A DNA stretch of 64,000 nt from Loktanella atrilutea (lineage in GTDB: Bacteria > Pseudomonadota > Alphaproteobacteria > Rhodobacterales > Rhodobacteraceae). The stretch covers positions 124,001 through 188,000 of the forward strand of contig NZ_FQUE01000003.1 in assembly GCF_900128995.1 (NCBI RefSeq). The letters run 5' to 3'. The translations under genes and the position numbers were made by a program. The notes under the pieces are model-generated. The model had not been told where the DNA came from and did no database searches. It worked only from the letters and a program-made list of their open reading frames with translations. Of this stretch, positions 19,590-28,038 are shown one piece after another; position 1 is the first letter of the stretch, and each line of letters starts with the position of its first letter.

Positions 19590-19602
19590 GGGCAGCGTCA
19601 CA
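19575..19602. repeat. Inverted repeat after pip, overlapping the rimP -35
   Basis: GTGACGC (minus strand, 19596-19602) pairs with GCGTCAC (19575-19581) around a loop that contains the candidate -35. It begins directly after the pip stop codon (19603-19605). It may be a weak pip terminator or an operator over the rimP promoter. Confidence 0.4.
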
Positions 19603-20592
19603 TCAAAGACCAAGCCGCTCCCGCTCCACCCCGAAACGGTCCATCGCGCGCACCAGTTCCGCACTGATCGCGGGCTCTGACAGGGCGTGCCCCGCGCGCC
19701 CGACCAGCGTCAGCTTGCCCATCGGCCACTGGCGGGACAGGGTCCATGCGGATACCGGCGGACAGATCATGTCATACCGCCCCTGCACGATCACGCCGGG
19801 AATCCCGGCCAGCCGGTCTGTCCGCGCAAGGATCTGGTGAGCCGCGTCCAGCCAGCCCTTGTGCTGAAAATAATGGTTCTCCAGCCGCGCAAAGGCGCGG
19901 GCGTAGTCTGCGGGGCTTTCCCCGGTCACGCCGTCGCTGTCCATTGCCGCCAGCGCGTTTTCCCACTGCGCCCAGGCGCGGGCATATTTCGTCTCGGTCA
20001 TCATGTCGCCGGAAAACAGGCGCCGGTGGTAGGCCGCGATCAGGTCGTCACGCTCGGCTTCTGGAATCAACGTTACGAAGCGGTCCCACAGGTCAGGCCA
20101 GAACCGCCCCGCGCCGCCGCCATAGAACCAGTCCAGTTCCGGCTGGGTCATCAGGAACACGCCGCGCAGGGCGAGTGCGGCGACCCGATCCGGATGTGCC
20201 TGCGCATAGATCAACGCAAGGGTCGCCCCCCAACTGCCGCCAAAGACGATCCAGCGATCGACGCCCAGCGTCTGGCGTATCAATTCGATGTCGCCGACCA
20301 GATGCCACGTCGTGTTCGCAACCACGCTTGCGTGCGGCCGCGACCGGCCGCAGCCGCGCTGGTCGAACAGCACGACACGATAGAGTGCGGGATCGAAATA
20401 TCGCCGCATCGCCGGGCTGCATCCGCCCCCCGGCCCGCCGTGAAGCACGACGACGGGGATTCCGTCGGGGTTACCGCACTGTTCGACATAGATCTTATGC
20501 CCGTCGCCCACGTCCAGCACGCGCTGGTCGAAAGGGTCGCTCGGGGGGTACAAGCCGACGGCTGTGCTCTTTTGGCTCGGGACGTTTTCCAT
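19603..20592 (-). CDS. pip: Prolyl aminopeptidase (proline iminopeptidase)
   Basis: 329 aa alpha/beta hydrolase. It has the oxyanion motif [12 protein letters not shown] near residue 45, [11 protein letters not shown], and the nucleophile elbow [19 protein letters not shown] near residue 115. The catalytic Asp and His are plausible in [10 protein letters not shown] and GRAGHALSE. It releases N-terminal proline from peptides in the cytoplasm. The ATG at 20590-20592 was chosen because the longer open frame upstream would run into ubiG. A TATATA box ends 8 nt before the ATG, so the message may be leaderless or nearly so. Confidence 0.93.
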   Translation of the reverse strand: MENVPSQKSTAVGLYPPSDPFDQRVLDVGDGHKIYVEQCGNPDGIPVVVLHGGPGGGCSPAMRRYFDPALYRVVLFDQRGCGRSRPHASVVANTTWHLVGDIELIRQTLGVDRWIVFGGSWGATLALIYAQAHPDRVAALALRGVFLMTQPELDWFYGGGAGRFWPDLWDRFVTLIPEAERDDLIAAYHRRLFSGDMMTETKYARAWAQWENALAAMDSDGVTGESPADYARAFARLENHYFQHKGWLDAAHQILARTDRLAGIPGVIVQGRYDMICPPVSAWTLSRQWPMGKLTLVGRAGHALSEPAISAELVRAMDRFGVERERLGL

Positions 20593-20655
20593 GCAACACC
20601 TATATAGGGCAGAGACGGCTAAAACCATGCCCACCTGACCAATGCGAGGCCCACC

Positions 20656-21396
20656 ATGAACACCAACACGATCGACGACCAGGAGGTCGCCAAGTTCGAG
20701 GCGATGGCCGAGGAATGGTGGGACGAAACCGGCAAGTTCAAGCCGCTGCACATGATGAACCCGGTGCGGCTGGATTACATCACGCGGCAGATCGCCGCGG
20801 AGTTCAACCGCGATCTCGGGACCGACCGCCCCTTCGCCGGGCTGCGGATCCTCGACATCGGGTGTGGCGGCGGGCTGCTGTGCGAACCGATGGCGCGGCT
20901 TGGTGCCGATGTGGTCGGCGTCGACGCCGCCCCCCGCAACATCCCGGTGGCGCAAATCCACGCCGAACAGTCCGGTCTTCAGATCGACTACCGCCACGGC
21001 ACGGCCGAGGCGATGGCGGCAAGCGGCGAACAGTTCGACGTCGTCCTGAACATGGAGGTGGTGGAGCACGTCGCCGATCCGTTAGGCTACCTCACCGCCT
21101 GTCAGCAGCTCTTGAAACCGGGTGGGCTGCACCTCTGCTCCACCATCAACCGCAATCCGAAATCCTTCGCCATGGCGATCTTCGGCGCGGAATGGGTGAT
21201 GCGCTGGCTGCCTAAAGGAACCCACGACTGGAACAAGTTCATCACTCCGGACGAACTTTTCGACCTGCTGCGAAAGGCCGGCCTGACGCCCGTCGATCGC
21301 ACCGGCTACGTCTTTAATTTCCTGCAGTTCACTTGGTCCACCTCCCCGACCGACCTGTCCGTGAACTACGTCACCGCCGCCACGAAACCCGCCTGA
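20656..21396 (+). CDS. ubiG: Ubiquinone biosynthesis O-methyltransferase UbiG
   Basis: 246 aa, class I SAM methyltransferase. SAM motif I is [13 protein letters not shown] (near residue 70). The N-terminal [23 protein letters not shown] and the later [28 protein letters not shown] are characteristic of UbiG, which performs both O-methylations of the ubiquinone ring. It is monocistronic, divergent from pip, and followed by repeat A copy 2. Confidence 0.97.
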   Translation: MNTNTIDDQEVAKFEAMAEEWWDETGKFKPLHMMNPVRLDYITRQIAAEFNRDLGTDRPFAGLRILDIGCGGGLLCEPMARLGADVVGVDAAPRNIPVAQIHAEQSGLQIDYRHGTAEAMAASGEQFDVVLNMEVVEHVADPLGYLTACQQLLKPGGLHLCSTINRNPKSFAMAIFGAEWVMRWLPKGTHDWNKFITPDELFDLLRKAGLTPVDRTGYVFNFLQFTWSTSPTDLSVNYVTAATKPA

Positions 21397-21464
21397 CCCA
21401 AACCCGCCGTCATCGATCCCAGATCGAAGCCGCCCCAAGGCGCGACAGATAAGGAACTGCGCCC

Positions 21465-21486
21465 CCTCGCTTTTTTCCAAATACTC
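21465..21486. repeat. Intergenic repeat A, copy 2
   Basis: CCTCGCTTTTTTCCAAATAC followed by TC, nearly the same as 13979-14000. A GC-rich inverted pair (CCGCGCGGAGCGCTCCGG) follows at once. It lies between converging ubiG and the marR-family gene. Confidence 0.6.
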
Positions 21487-21508
21487 CCCGCGCGGAGCGC
21501 TCCGGCCG

Positions 21509-21952
21509 TCAGGCCGGATCCGACAGCTTCGCCCGCAACTCCCGCAGGACCGGCAATGTCGCGCGCACCTTGTCTTCGCCCACCTTCGCCACGACTTCGC
21601 TGACCAACGGCGATATCGCGGCGATTGCCGCGTTGCGCGCCGACAGGCCAGAAGGACTGATCGACACCAGCTTGCGCCGCGCATCGTCCCAGTCGGGCCT
21701 GACGTGGACCCAGCCCGCCCATTCCAGCTTGCTCAGGGTGTTGGTCATCGCACCGCGGGTCAGGTGAAAGGTCTGCGCCAGCTGCGCGGGGGTGCGTTCG
21801 GCCCCGCTGTGCGCCAGATGGTTCAGTACCGAGAAATGCGACAGTTCCATCCCCTTCGGCAGCACCCGCGCCATGCTGGCCCGCGCCAGCTGGTCCACCG
21901 CCAGCAGTTCGCTGAACAGGGTGACGGCCAGGTGCTGGGTCTGATCGGGCAT
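21509..21952 (-). CDS. MarR-family transcriptional regulator
   Basis: 147 aa, all-helical with a winged helix-turn-helix (about residues 45-105: RTPAQLAQTFHLTRGAMTNT, LSKLEWAGWVHVRPDWDDAR). MarR proteins are dimeric repressors that often sense phenolics or oxidants. The effector and target are unknown. It is the last gene of the comF-grxC-nitrilase-marR unit; its ATG touches the stop codon of the nitrilase-like gene, so it may not autoregulate from its own promoter. Confidence 0.9.
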   Translation of the reverse strand: MPDQTQHLAVTLFSELLAVDQLARASMARVLPKGMELSHFSVLNHLAHSGAERTPAQLAQTFHLTRGAMTNTLSKLEWAGWVHVRPDWDDARRKLVSISPSGLSARNAAIAAISPLVSEVVAKVGEDKVRATLPVLRELRAKLSDPA

Positions 21953-22782
21953 CAGGGGCTTTCAAAGGGTCGGTCGTGGGTCAGGGACGGCACACGCGTC
22001 CGCGACTGTGCCACCAAAGCCAGATCCAGATCAACTATGGTGACGCCGGGCGCCGTGCCCGCGTCCGCCAACACCTCGCCCCACGGAGCCACCGCAAGAC
22101 TGTGTCCCCAGGTCTGCCGCGGTTTGCCGGACTGCGCCGGATGCGTCCCCGTCTGCGCCGCGGCCAGCACGAAGCAGCCGGTTTCGATCGCCCGGGCGCG
22201 CAACAGCGTTTCCCAGTGCGCGGCCCCGGTGACAGGTGAAAACGCCGAAGGCACCAACAGCACGTCCGCCCCCGCCTGCGCAAGCGCGCGGTAAAGGTGT
22301 GGGAACCGCATGTCATAGCAGACCGTTAACCCCAGCACCGCCTCTGGCGTCCGCGCCAGAACGGCCCGCTTGCCTGGGCGATAGCCTGCGGATTCGCGAT
22401 AGCTCTCCGTTTCCGACACGGTGACGTCGAACATGTGGATCTTGTCGTACTGCGCAGCAATTTCGCCATCAGGTCCGATCAGGAAACTTCGGTTGGCAAA
22501 ACGGCCGTCGGAATCCTCGGTCCGGATCGCCAGCGACCCGATCGCGATCCAGACTCCCAGCCGCACCGCATCCTCGCGCAACGCGGCCAGCGTCGGATCG
22601 TCGTCCTGATGCCTCAGCACCGTCCGTTGCCGCACGCGATCCTGGCTGACGCAGTTCGTGACCTCTGGCGTGCAGATTAGTGTCGCGCCGCCCGCCGTAG
22701 CCTCAGCCACCATCGCCCGCGTCACCACAAGGTTCGCGGTGGGATCGTCGCTCGACGTCAGCTGGACCAGTGCCGCCCTCAT
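21952..22782 (-). CDS. Carbon-nitrogen hydrolase of the Nit/omega-amidase family
   Basis: 276 aa. The catalytic Glu-Lys-Cys triad of nitrilase-superfamily enzymes can be assigned: Glu in CTPEVTN (about 40), Lys in YDKIHMFDVTV (about 112) and Cys in LTVCYDMRFPHLYRAL (about 155). The KIHMFDV lead and the YRESAGYRPG stretch point to the Nit1/Nit2 branch, whose members hydrolyse deaminated glutathione or omega-amides. That specificity would fit the adjacent glutaredoxin but is inference. The start overlaps the grxC stop by 4 nt. Confidence 0.88.
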   Translation of the reverse strand: MRAALVQLTSSDDPTANLVVTRAMVAEATAGGATLICTPEVTNCVSQDRVRQRTVLRHQDDDPTLAALREDAVRLGVWIAIGSLAIRTEDSDGRFANRSFLIGPDGEIAAQYDKIHMFDVTVSETESYRESAGYRPGKRAVLARTPEAVLGLTVCYDMRFPHLYRALAQAGADVLLVPSAFSPVTGAAHWETLLRARAIETGCFVLAAAQTGTHPAQSGKPRQTWGHSLAVAPWGEVLADAGTAPGVTIVDLDLALVAQSRTRVPSLTHDRPFESP

Positions 22783-23036
22783 GCAGCGAGCAAGGCGTCC
22801 AGCTTGCCGGCCTTGTCCAGCGCATAAAGATCATCGCAGCCGCCGACATGAGTCTCGCCCACGAAGATCTGCGGCACCGTACGGCCGCCGCCGGACCGCT
22901 GCATCATCTCGGCCCTGCGCTCGGGCTGCTGCGCCAGCGAGATTTCGGAGAAGGTGACACCCTTGGACGACAGCAGCCGTTTGGCCGCATGGCAAAAACC
23001 ACAGGTGGGCGTGGTGTAGATCTCGACTGATGTCAT
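22779..23036 (-). CDS. grxC: Glutaredoxin 3
   Basis: 85 aa, the usual size. The redox motif is CGFC at residues about 11-14 (TTPTCGFCHAAKRLL) in place of the common CPYC, so it is still a dithiol enzyme. The glutathione-binding GGRTVPQIFVGETHVGGCDDLYAL follows. It reduces disulfides and glutathionylated proteins. A good AAGGAG lies 10 nt before the ATG. Second gene after comF, 33 nt away. Confidence 0.94.
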   Translation of the reverse strand: MTSVEIYTTPTCGFCHAAKRLLSSKGVTFSEISLAQQPERRAEMMQRSGGGRTVPQIFVGETHVGGCDDLYALDKAGKLDALLAA

Positions 23037-23069
23037 GGCGAAACGCTCCTTGATAGGGTTGCCCCCAAT

Positions 23070-23792
23070 CTAGGTGTCCTTCACCACCCGCGCCAGTGTC
23101 AGCACGCACACCCGTCCTGCGCCCGCCGCATGGGCCGCCTCCGTCGCCGCGGCCAGCGTTGCGCCAGAAGTCATGACGTCATCCACGATCAGCACCTCAC
23201 GCCCGGCCAGCAGCGCCGCCCGGCGCGGATGGTGGGCGATGGCGCCCTGCAGCGCGGCAAAGCGGGCATCGCGCCCCACCGCTTCCATCTTCGGATTGCG
23301 CACCACGCGACGCAAGCCGTCCGGCACATGCAACGCACCCAGCCCGCGTGCCACAAGTCGCGACAAGAGCGCCGCCTGATTGTAGCGTCGCGCGATCAGC
23401 CGGGTCCAATGGACCGGCACCGGCACCACCACCATGTCCTTCGCGATCATCCCGCGACCCGCGTGCAGCATCCACCGCGCCGCCGGCACCGCCAGATCGG
23501 TCCGATCCCCGTGCTTGAGGTTCAACACCATCCGCCGCCCGATGCCGTCGTAGACCAGCGCCGCCCGCCCCTGCGCCCAGGGCCGCGCGATCGTCATGCA
23601 GTCGTCGCAGTGCACCGGCCCCGCGCCCTGCCCCATCAACGGCGTGCCGCAGGCCTCGCAGGTCAGGCCCTGAATGAACCGCGTTTCGCGCCAGCAGGGA
23701 CCGCACAATCCGTGATCGTCGGCAACTTGCGCCTCGCAGGCGACACATTGCGGTGGATAGACCGCCCGTACGATGCTTTGCATTCGCATCAT
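23070..23792 (-). CDS. ComF-family phosphoribosyltransferase-like protein
   Basis: 240 aa. The N-terminus has a zinc-ribbon-like set of cysteines (PPQCVACEAQ, LCGPCW, TCEACGTPL, HCDDC). The C-terminus has the PRTase PRPP loop EVLIVDDVMTSGATL. ComF proteins are linked to DNA uptake in competent bacteria, but the molecular role is unclear and homologs occur in non-competent species. Met codons at 23792, 23789 and 23783 are all possible starts. The start lies about 10 nt from that of the divergent methyltransferase-like gene. Confidence 0.88.
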   Translation of the reverse strand: MMRMQSIVRAVYPPQCVACEAQVADDHGLCGPCWRETRFIQGLTCEACGTPLMGQGAGPVHCDDCMTIARPWAQGRAALVYDGIGRRMVLNLKHGDRTDLAVPAARWMLHAGRGMIAKDMVVVPVPVHWTRLIARRYNQAALLSRLVARGLGALHVPDGLRRVVRNPKMEAVGRDARFAALQGAIAHHPRRAALLAGREVLIVDDVMTSGATLAAATEAAHAAGAGRVCVLTLARVVKDT

Positions 23793-23802
23793 TCGCCCCT
23801 AG

Positions 23803-24624
23803 ATGACCCCCATGCAGCAGTTGACCGACCGCACCGCCCTCACCCGCTACCGCACCCGCGCGCGCGACAGCTTCCTGCGGGACCGGATTGCCGCCGACGT
23901 GCAGGAAAGACTGCAAGACGTTAACAGGCCGTTTACGGCCCCCCTGATCGTGACGCCGACCCCCGCGATCTGGCACGGCATCCTTCCCGAAGCGCCGACG
24001 ACTCCCGATACCGATGTCCTGCCGGTTACCGCGGCCAGCCACGACCTGCTGATCCACGACCTGTCCCTGCACTGGGCCAACGACCTCGTTGGACAACTGG
24101 TGCAGTCCCGCCGCGCGCTGGCACCCGACGGGCTCTTCATCGGCACCCTCTTTGGCGGCCAGACCCTGCAGGAGTTGCGCAGCTGCCTTGCGGACGCGGA
24201 ATCGCGCCTGACCGGCGGCCTGTCCCCTCGCATCGCCCCGATGGCAGAGATCCGCGATCTGGGCGGCCTTCTGCAGCGCGCCGGCTTCGCGCTGCCCGTC
24301 GCCGACAGCGACACGATCCGCATCACCTACGCGGATGCCTTCGCCCTGATGCGCGACCTACGTGCGATGGGCGAGGCGAACGCTTTGCACGACCGCCTGC
24401 GCCGCCCGACCGGTCGCCGCGTCCTGCAGGAGGCCGCGCGCCTCTACGCCGCACACTTCGCGGAACCGGGCGGCCGTATCACTGCGACCTTCGAGGTCGT
24501 GACCCTGACCGGCTGGGCCCCCGCCGACAGTCAGCCGCAGCCGCTGCGGCCCGGCTCTGCAACGGCGCGACTGGCTGACGCATTGGGCACGGCGGAAACA
24601 CCGCTTAAGAACCGTAACGATTGA
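23803..24624 (+). CDS. NDUFAF5-like (C20orf7-type) methyltransferase-fold protein with degenerate SAM motif I
   Basis: 273 aa. The C-terminal two thirds match the mitochondrial complex I assembly factor NDUFAF5 closely: LSLHWANDLVGQL, LAPDGLFIGTLFGG, TLQELR, GGLSPRIAP and MRDLRAMGEANAL. Human NDUFAF5 hydroxylates an arginine of complex I subunit NDUFS7. Where a class I SAM enzyme has the LDLGCGxG loop, this protein reads LIVTPTPAIWHGILPE, so motif I is lost. Whether it binds SAM is open. Start at 23803 or 23812. Divergent from comF. Confidence 0.8.
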   Translation: MTPMQQLTDRTALTRYRTRARDSFLRDRIAADVQERLQDVNRPFTAPLIVTPTPAIWHGILPEAPTTPDTDVLPVTAASHDLLIHDLSLHWANDLVGQLVQSRRALAPDGLFIGTLFGGQTLQELRSCLADAESRLTGGLSPRIAPMAEIRDLGGLLQRAGFALPVADSDTIRITYADAFALMRDLRAMGEANALHDRLRRPTGRRVLQEAARLYAAHFAEPGGRITATFEVVTLTGWAPADSQPQPLRPGSATARLADALGTAETPLKNRND

Positions 24625-24676
24625 CCTGACGCCATTTCCCGTTATCTGACCTCGTGATCACGGGACAGGAAAGACA

Positions 24677-25768
24677 ATGGACATGTTCGACCAGAAGCCG
24701 ACCGAACGCCCAGCCGCCTGCCCGGCCCACGCCGGTTCGGATCACCCCGCGATCAAGCCCGCCCGCGTCGGCATCCTGCTGGCGAATCTCGGCACACCGG
24801 ACGGCTACGACTATTGGTCGATGCGCCGCTATCTGTCGGAATTCCTGTCAGACAAGCGTGTGGTGGACTACTCCGCCTGGGTCTGGCAGCCGCTGCTACA
24901 ACTCGTCATCCTGTCAAAACGGCCTTTCACGTCCGGCGCGAACTACAAGTCGATCTGGAACGAGGACCTGAACGAATCGCCGCTTTTGACGATCACGAAA
25001 TCCCAGACCGCGGCCATCAAGAAGCAGATGCAGGCCCGCTACGGTGACGACGTGCGCGTCGACTTCTGCATGCGTTACGGCAACCCGTCCACGCAATCCA
25101 AGGTGCGGGGAATGGTCGAGGACGGCTGCACCAAGATCCTGTTCTTCCCGCTTTACCCGCATTACGCCGGCGCCACCTCTGCCACGGCAAATGACAAGTT
25201 CTTTCAGGCCCTGATGCAGGAGAAATGGCAGCCCACCGCCCGCATCGTCGATCCCTATTTCGAGGATCCGGCCTACATCGACGCCCTCGCCCAGTCCATC
25301 GAACGCGCCTACGCCGCCGCCGCGGAAAAGCCCGAGGTCCTTGTCTGCTCTTATCACGGGGTGCCGGAACGCTACCTGCGCGAAGGGGATCCCTACCACT
25401 GCCAGTGCCAGAAGACGACGCGCCTGCTGCGCGAACGGCTCGGCTGGGACAAGACCGAGATCCGCACGACCTTTCAGTCCCGGTTCGGGCCGGAAGAATG
25501 GCTGAAGCCCTATACCGTCAAGGAAGTCGCCCGTCTGGCCGAGGAGGAGGGGATCAAACGCATCGCCGTCTGCGCCCCCGCCTTCAGCGCCGACTGCATC
25601 GAAACGCTGGAAGAGATCAACGAAGAGATCAAGGAATCCTTCGAACACGCAGGTGGCGATCATTTCACCTACATTCCCTGCTTGAACGACGATCCCGCCC
25701 ACATCGATGCGCTCTGCGGCATCATTGCCCGGAACCTCTCGGGCTGGCTCGAGACTGACCGCTCGTGA
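24677..25768 (+). CDS. hemH: Ferrochelatase
   Basis: 363 aa. It inserts Fe2+ into protoporphyrin IX, the last step of heme synthesis. Key features: GILLANLGTPDGYDYWSMRR near residue 40, the catalytic His in CSYHGVPERYL, FQSRFGPEEWLKPYT, and CAPAFSADCIETLEEI with the acidic metal-path residues. Start ATG 24677 has AGGAAAG 7 nt upstream. A possible TTGACC -35 lies at 24621. It stands alone, with repeat B copy 2 just downstream. Confidence 0.97.
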   Translation: MDMFDQKPTERPAACPAHAGSDHPAIKPARVGILLANLGTPDGYDYWSMRRYLSEFLSDKRVVDYSAWVWQPLLQLVILSKRPFTSGANYKSIWNEDLNESPLLTITKSQTAAIKKQMQARYGDDVRVDFCMRYGNPSTQSKVRGMVEDGCTKILFFPLYPHYAGATSATANDKFFQALMQEKWQPTARIVDPYFEDPAYIDALAQSIERAYAAAAEKPEVLVCSYHGVPERYLREGDPYHCQCQKTTRLLRERLGWDKTEIRTTFQSRFGPEEWLKPYTVKEVARLAEEEGIKRIAVCAPAFSADCIETLEEINEEIKESFEHAGGDHFTYIPCLNDDPAHIDALCGIIARNLSGWLETDRS

Positions 25769-25773
25769 CGATC

Positions 25774-25796
25774 CTCATTTATCTGGCCAGGTAAAC
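25774..25796. repeat. Intergenic repeat B, copy 2 (near-palindrome ATCTGGCCAGGTAAAC)
   Basis: 23 nt directly after the hemH stop, 20 of 23 identical to 14033-14055. The centre TCTGGCCAGG is close to a perfect palindrome. Confidence 0.6.
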
Positions 25797-25954
25797 TCCC
25801 GCCGGAGGCTTCCGGGCAGGCGGCACGGCGACGCGTCGCACTTTCGCTGCATACGCCCGCCAAAGGGACCAATTCGTCAAGGACGGCATGGGCCCCATTG
25901 GCCCCGCGAAGTCCGCGTGATTATGTGCCCGCGACCTCTTCCGAAAGCATCCCG

Positions 25955-27121
25955 ATGCCACTCACCGCCCGTCTTGCCCCGCACCAGCGCGTCTTCGCGT
26001 CCTTCGCGATCTATGCCTTCGCGCTTGGCAACCTGTTCCCACGCCTGCCAGACATCAAGCGTGCCATGGGAATCGAGGAAGGGGCGCTGGGTCTCGCGCT
26101 GATCGGCACTTCCACCGGCACGTTGATCTCGCTGACACTGGCCGCACCGGTCATCGCATGGCTCGGCCACCGCCGGGCGCTTTTCGTGCTGCTGCCGCTC
26201 ATGGCGCTCTTCTTTGCGATCGCCGTCCATGCGCCTTCGCCGCTTGCACTCTTCCTGCTGTTGATCCCAGCCGGACTGACCATGGGCGCGACCGAGGTCA
26301 TCGTGAACGTCGAGGCGGATCGGACCGAGGCTGCGATGGGACGGCGGATCATGAACCGCGCCCATGCATTCTGGAGCTTCGGGTTTTTCGGCGCCGGGAT
26401 CTTTGGCGCGGCCATGGCGCAGCTGGGCATTCCGCCGGGCGTCCACCTTGCGCTGGTGCTGCCGCTGATCCTTCTTGCAGTGCAGTTTCTGCTTGGCGAC
26501 TTTCAGCCGGCGCCGCGGCGCGGCACCGACAGCGGGGAAAACGGCCCGATCATTGCCAGACCGACGCTGGGGATCATGGCGCTCGTCGGCGTGTCGCTGT
26601 CTGCCATGCTGCTGGAGGGGGCCAGCATCGACTGGTCCGCGATCTACATGCGCTCCGTCTTCGACGCGCTGCCGTTCCTCGGCGGTCTGGCGGTGGCAAC
26701 CGCGGCACTCAGCCAGGCCATCACCCGCTATTTTGCCGACCGCATCGTCGATCGCCACGCGCCGGACCATGTGGCCCGCCTCATGCAGGCCAGCATGGCG
26801 CTGGGCGTGCTTGTGATCTTCTTCGCACCAGCCGCGCCTGTGGCGCTTCTGGGCTTCGCTCTCGTCGGCGCTGGCACGGCGGCGATCTTTCCCCTCGCCA
26901 TGTCCGCCGCGGCCCAGCGCAGCGACCGCCCCGCAGCGATCAACGTAGCGGCACTGGCGCAATTCTCTTTCGTGATCTTCCTGCTTGGACCGCCGCTGCT
27001 GGGCTTCGTCGCGGAACATGCGGGCCTGCGCTGGACCTTCGGCCTGTGCCTGCCGCTCGTCGCCGTCAGCTTTGCATTGGCGGGGGCACTGGGGTCAAAA
27101 CCGGCGATGCCGGAACTTTGA
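25955..27121 (+). CDS. Major facilitator superfamily transporter
   Basis: 388 aa from ATG 25955; an in-frame TTG at 25898 would add 19 residues without membrane character. About 12 hydrophobic segments with a central polar loop (about 185-200). The first cytoplasmic loop has GLALIGTSTGTLISL and WLGHRRALF, the usual MFS A-type motif region. The substrate is not evident. Resemblance to fucose-permease-like or YbjJ-like exporters is possible but unproven. It is monocistronic and followed by a perfect hairpin. Confidence 0.85.
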   Translation: MPLTARLAPHQRVFASFAIYAFALGNLFPRLPDIKRAMGIEEGALGLALIGTSTGTLISLTLAAPVIAWLGHRRALFVLLPLMALFFAIAVHAPSPLALFLLLIPAGLTMGATEVIVNVEADRTEAAMGRRIMNRAHAFWSFGFFGAGIFGAAMAQLGIPPGVHLALVLPLILLAVQFLLGDFQPAPRRGTDSGENGPIIARPTLGIMALVGVSLSAMLLEGASIDWSAIYMRSVFDALPFLGGLAVATAALSQAITRYFADRIVDRHAPDHVARLMQASMALGVLVIFFAPAAPVALLGFALVGAGTAAIFPLAMSAAAQRSDRPAAINVAALAQFSFVIFLLGPPLLGFVAEHAGLRWTFGLCLPLVAVSFALAGALGSKPAMPEL

Positions 27122-27444
27122 ATTCGCGAACGGGGACGCCATTGGCGTCCCCGTCCCTGATGATCGTCCACGATCCTCAGTTCAACAAGCCGGCGGACGA
27201 ACATGCGTCGCGCCACACCGTCCCGTGATGCGGCGATGATACGGTCCCTGGCCGTGACGATGCGACACTCACTCCGCCTATGCCCGATGATCGGCCCGCA
27301 CCCTGCGACAAATCGGCAACGGGCCCCGCGCGAGATTGCGGCACATCAAACCTCCGCCAGATCGCCGCCCATGGTCCGACGTGGCGTTTGAACTGCCCCG
27401 CCGTTCCCGCTAAGACACGCATCAACGCCAGGAAGGGTGCCGCA
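27122..27444. other. 323-nt intergenic region between the MFS and CAP-lipoprotein genes
   Basis: Apart from the hairpin at 27131-27153 I see no gene, repeat or clear promoter. Short frames on both strands lack ribosome-binding sites and protein-like composition. The downstream part should hold the promoter of the CAP lipoprotein gene. Confidence 0.5.
27131..27153 (+). terminator. Hairpin terminator after the MFS gene
   Basis: Perfect 10-bp stem CGGGGACGCC / GGCGTCCCCG with a 3-nt loop (ATT), 10 nt after the stop codon. No U-tract follows, so it may be an RNA-stabilising 3' hairpin or a weak terminator. Confidence 0.5.
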
Positions 27445-28035
27445 ATGCAAAGACGTTTCGTGATGATCGGGATCAGTGCCCTCGGGCTCGCCGCCTGTGC
27501 GCGTGCACCGCGGGGCCGGATCGGACCCGATGGCCTGCCGCTGCCGCAGGTCTACCGGATCGAACCCGGCGACACTGACGAGATCCAGTTCCGCATGTTG
27601 GACAGCGTGAATACGCTGCGCGCCGCCGCCGGCGCGCCGCCTGTCAGCCTTGATCCGCAGTTGAACGCCGCGGACGAGACCCATGCCCGTGACATGTCCG
27701 TCCAGAACCGGCCGTGGCTTTTCGGGTCCGACGGATCGTCGCCGCTGGACCGGGCCCGCCGCGTCGGGTTTCAGGGCCGCATCCTCGGCGAAAACATTTC
27801 CGAGTCATATGAGACCGAGCTCGAAACGCTGGCCGCCTGGATGAAGCAGCCGGACACCCGCCGCGTCGTGCTGGACCCCGCCGCGCGCCGCATGGGACTG
27901 GCATGGTTCCAGGAACCGGCCGGCAAGCTTTGGTGGGTGATGACGATGGGTACGGATCCGGTTGCGCAAGCTCCCGCCGTGGCATCCTTCGACACCGCGA
28001 TGACGCCCTTCGGTACCGCGTCGCTGACCCAGTAG
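27445..28035 (+). CDS. CAP (SCP/TAPS) domain lipoprotein
   Basis: 196 aa from ATG 27445 (ribosome-binding site GGAAGGG). The N-terminus MQRRFVMIGISALGLAAC ends in a lipobox LAAC, so it is probably lipidated at Cys18. A CAP domain follows (about 45-190) with LDSVNTLRAAAGAPPVSLDPQLNAADETHARDM-type helices, ILGENISESYETEL, and GLAWFQEPAGKLWWVMTMG. CAP proteins in bacteria are of mostly unknown function. The stop is 3 nt from that of the converging L,D-transpeptidase gene. Confidence 0.88.
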   Translation: MQRRFVMIGISALGLAACARAPRGRIGPDGLPLPQVYRIEPGDTDEIQFRMLDSVNTLRAAAGAPPVSLDPQLNAADETHARDMSVQNRPWLFGSDGSSPLDRARRVGFQGRILGENISESYETELETLAAWMKQPDTRRVVLDPAARRMGLAWFQEPAGKLWWVMTMGTDPVAQAPAVASFDTAMTPFGTASLTQ

Positions 28036-28038
28036 GGG

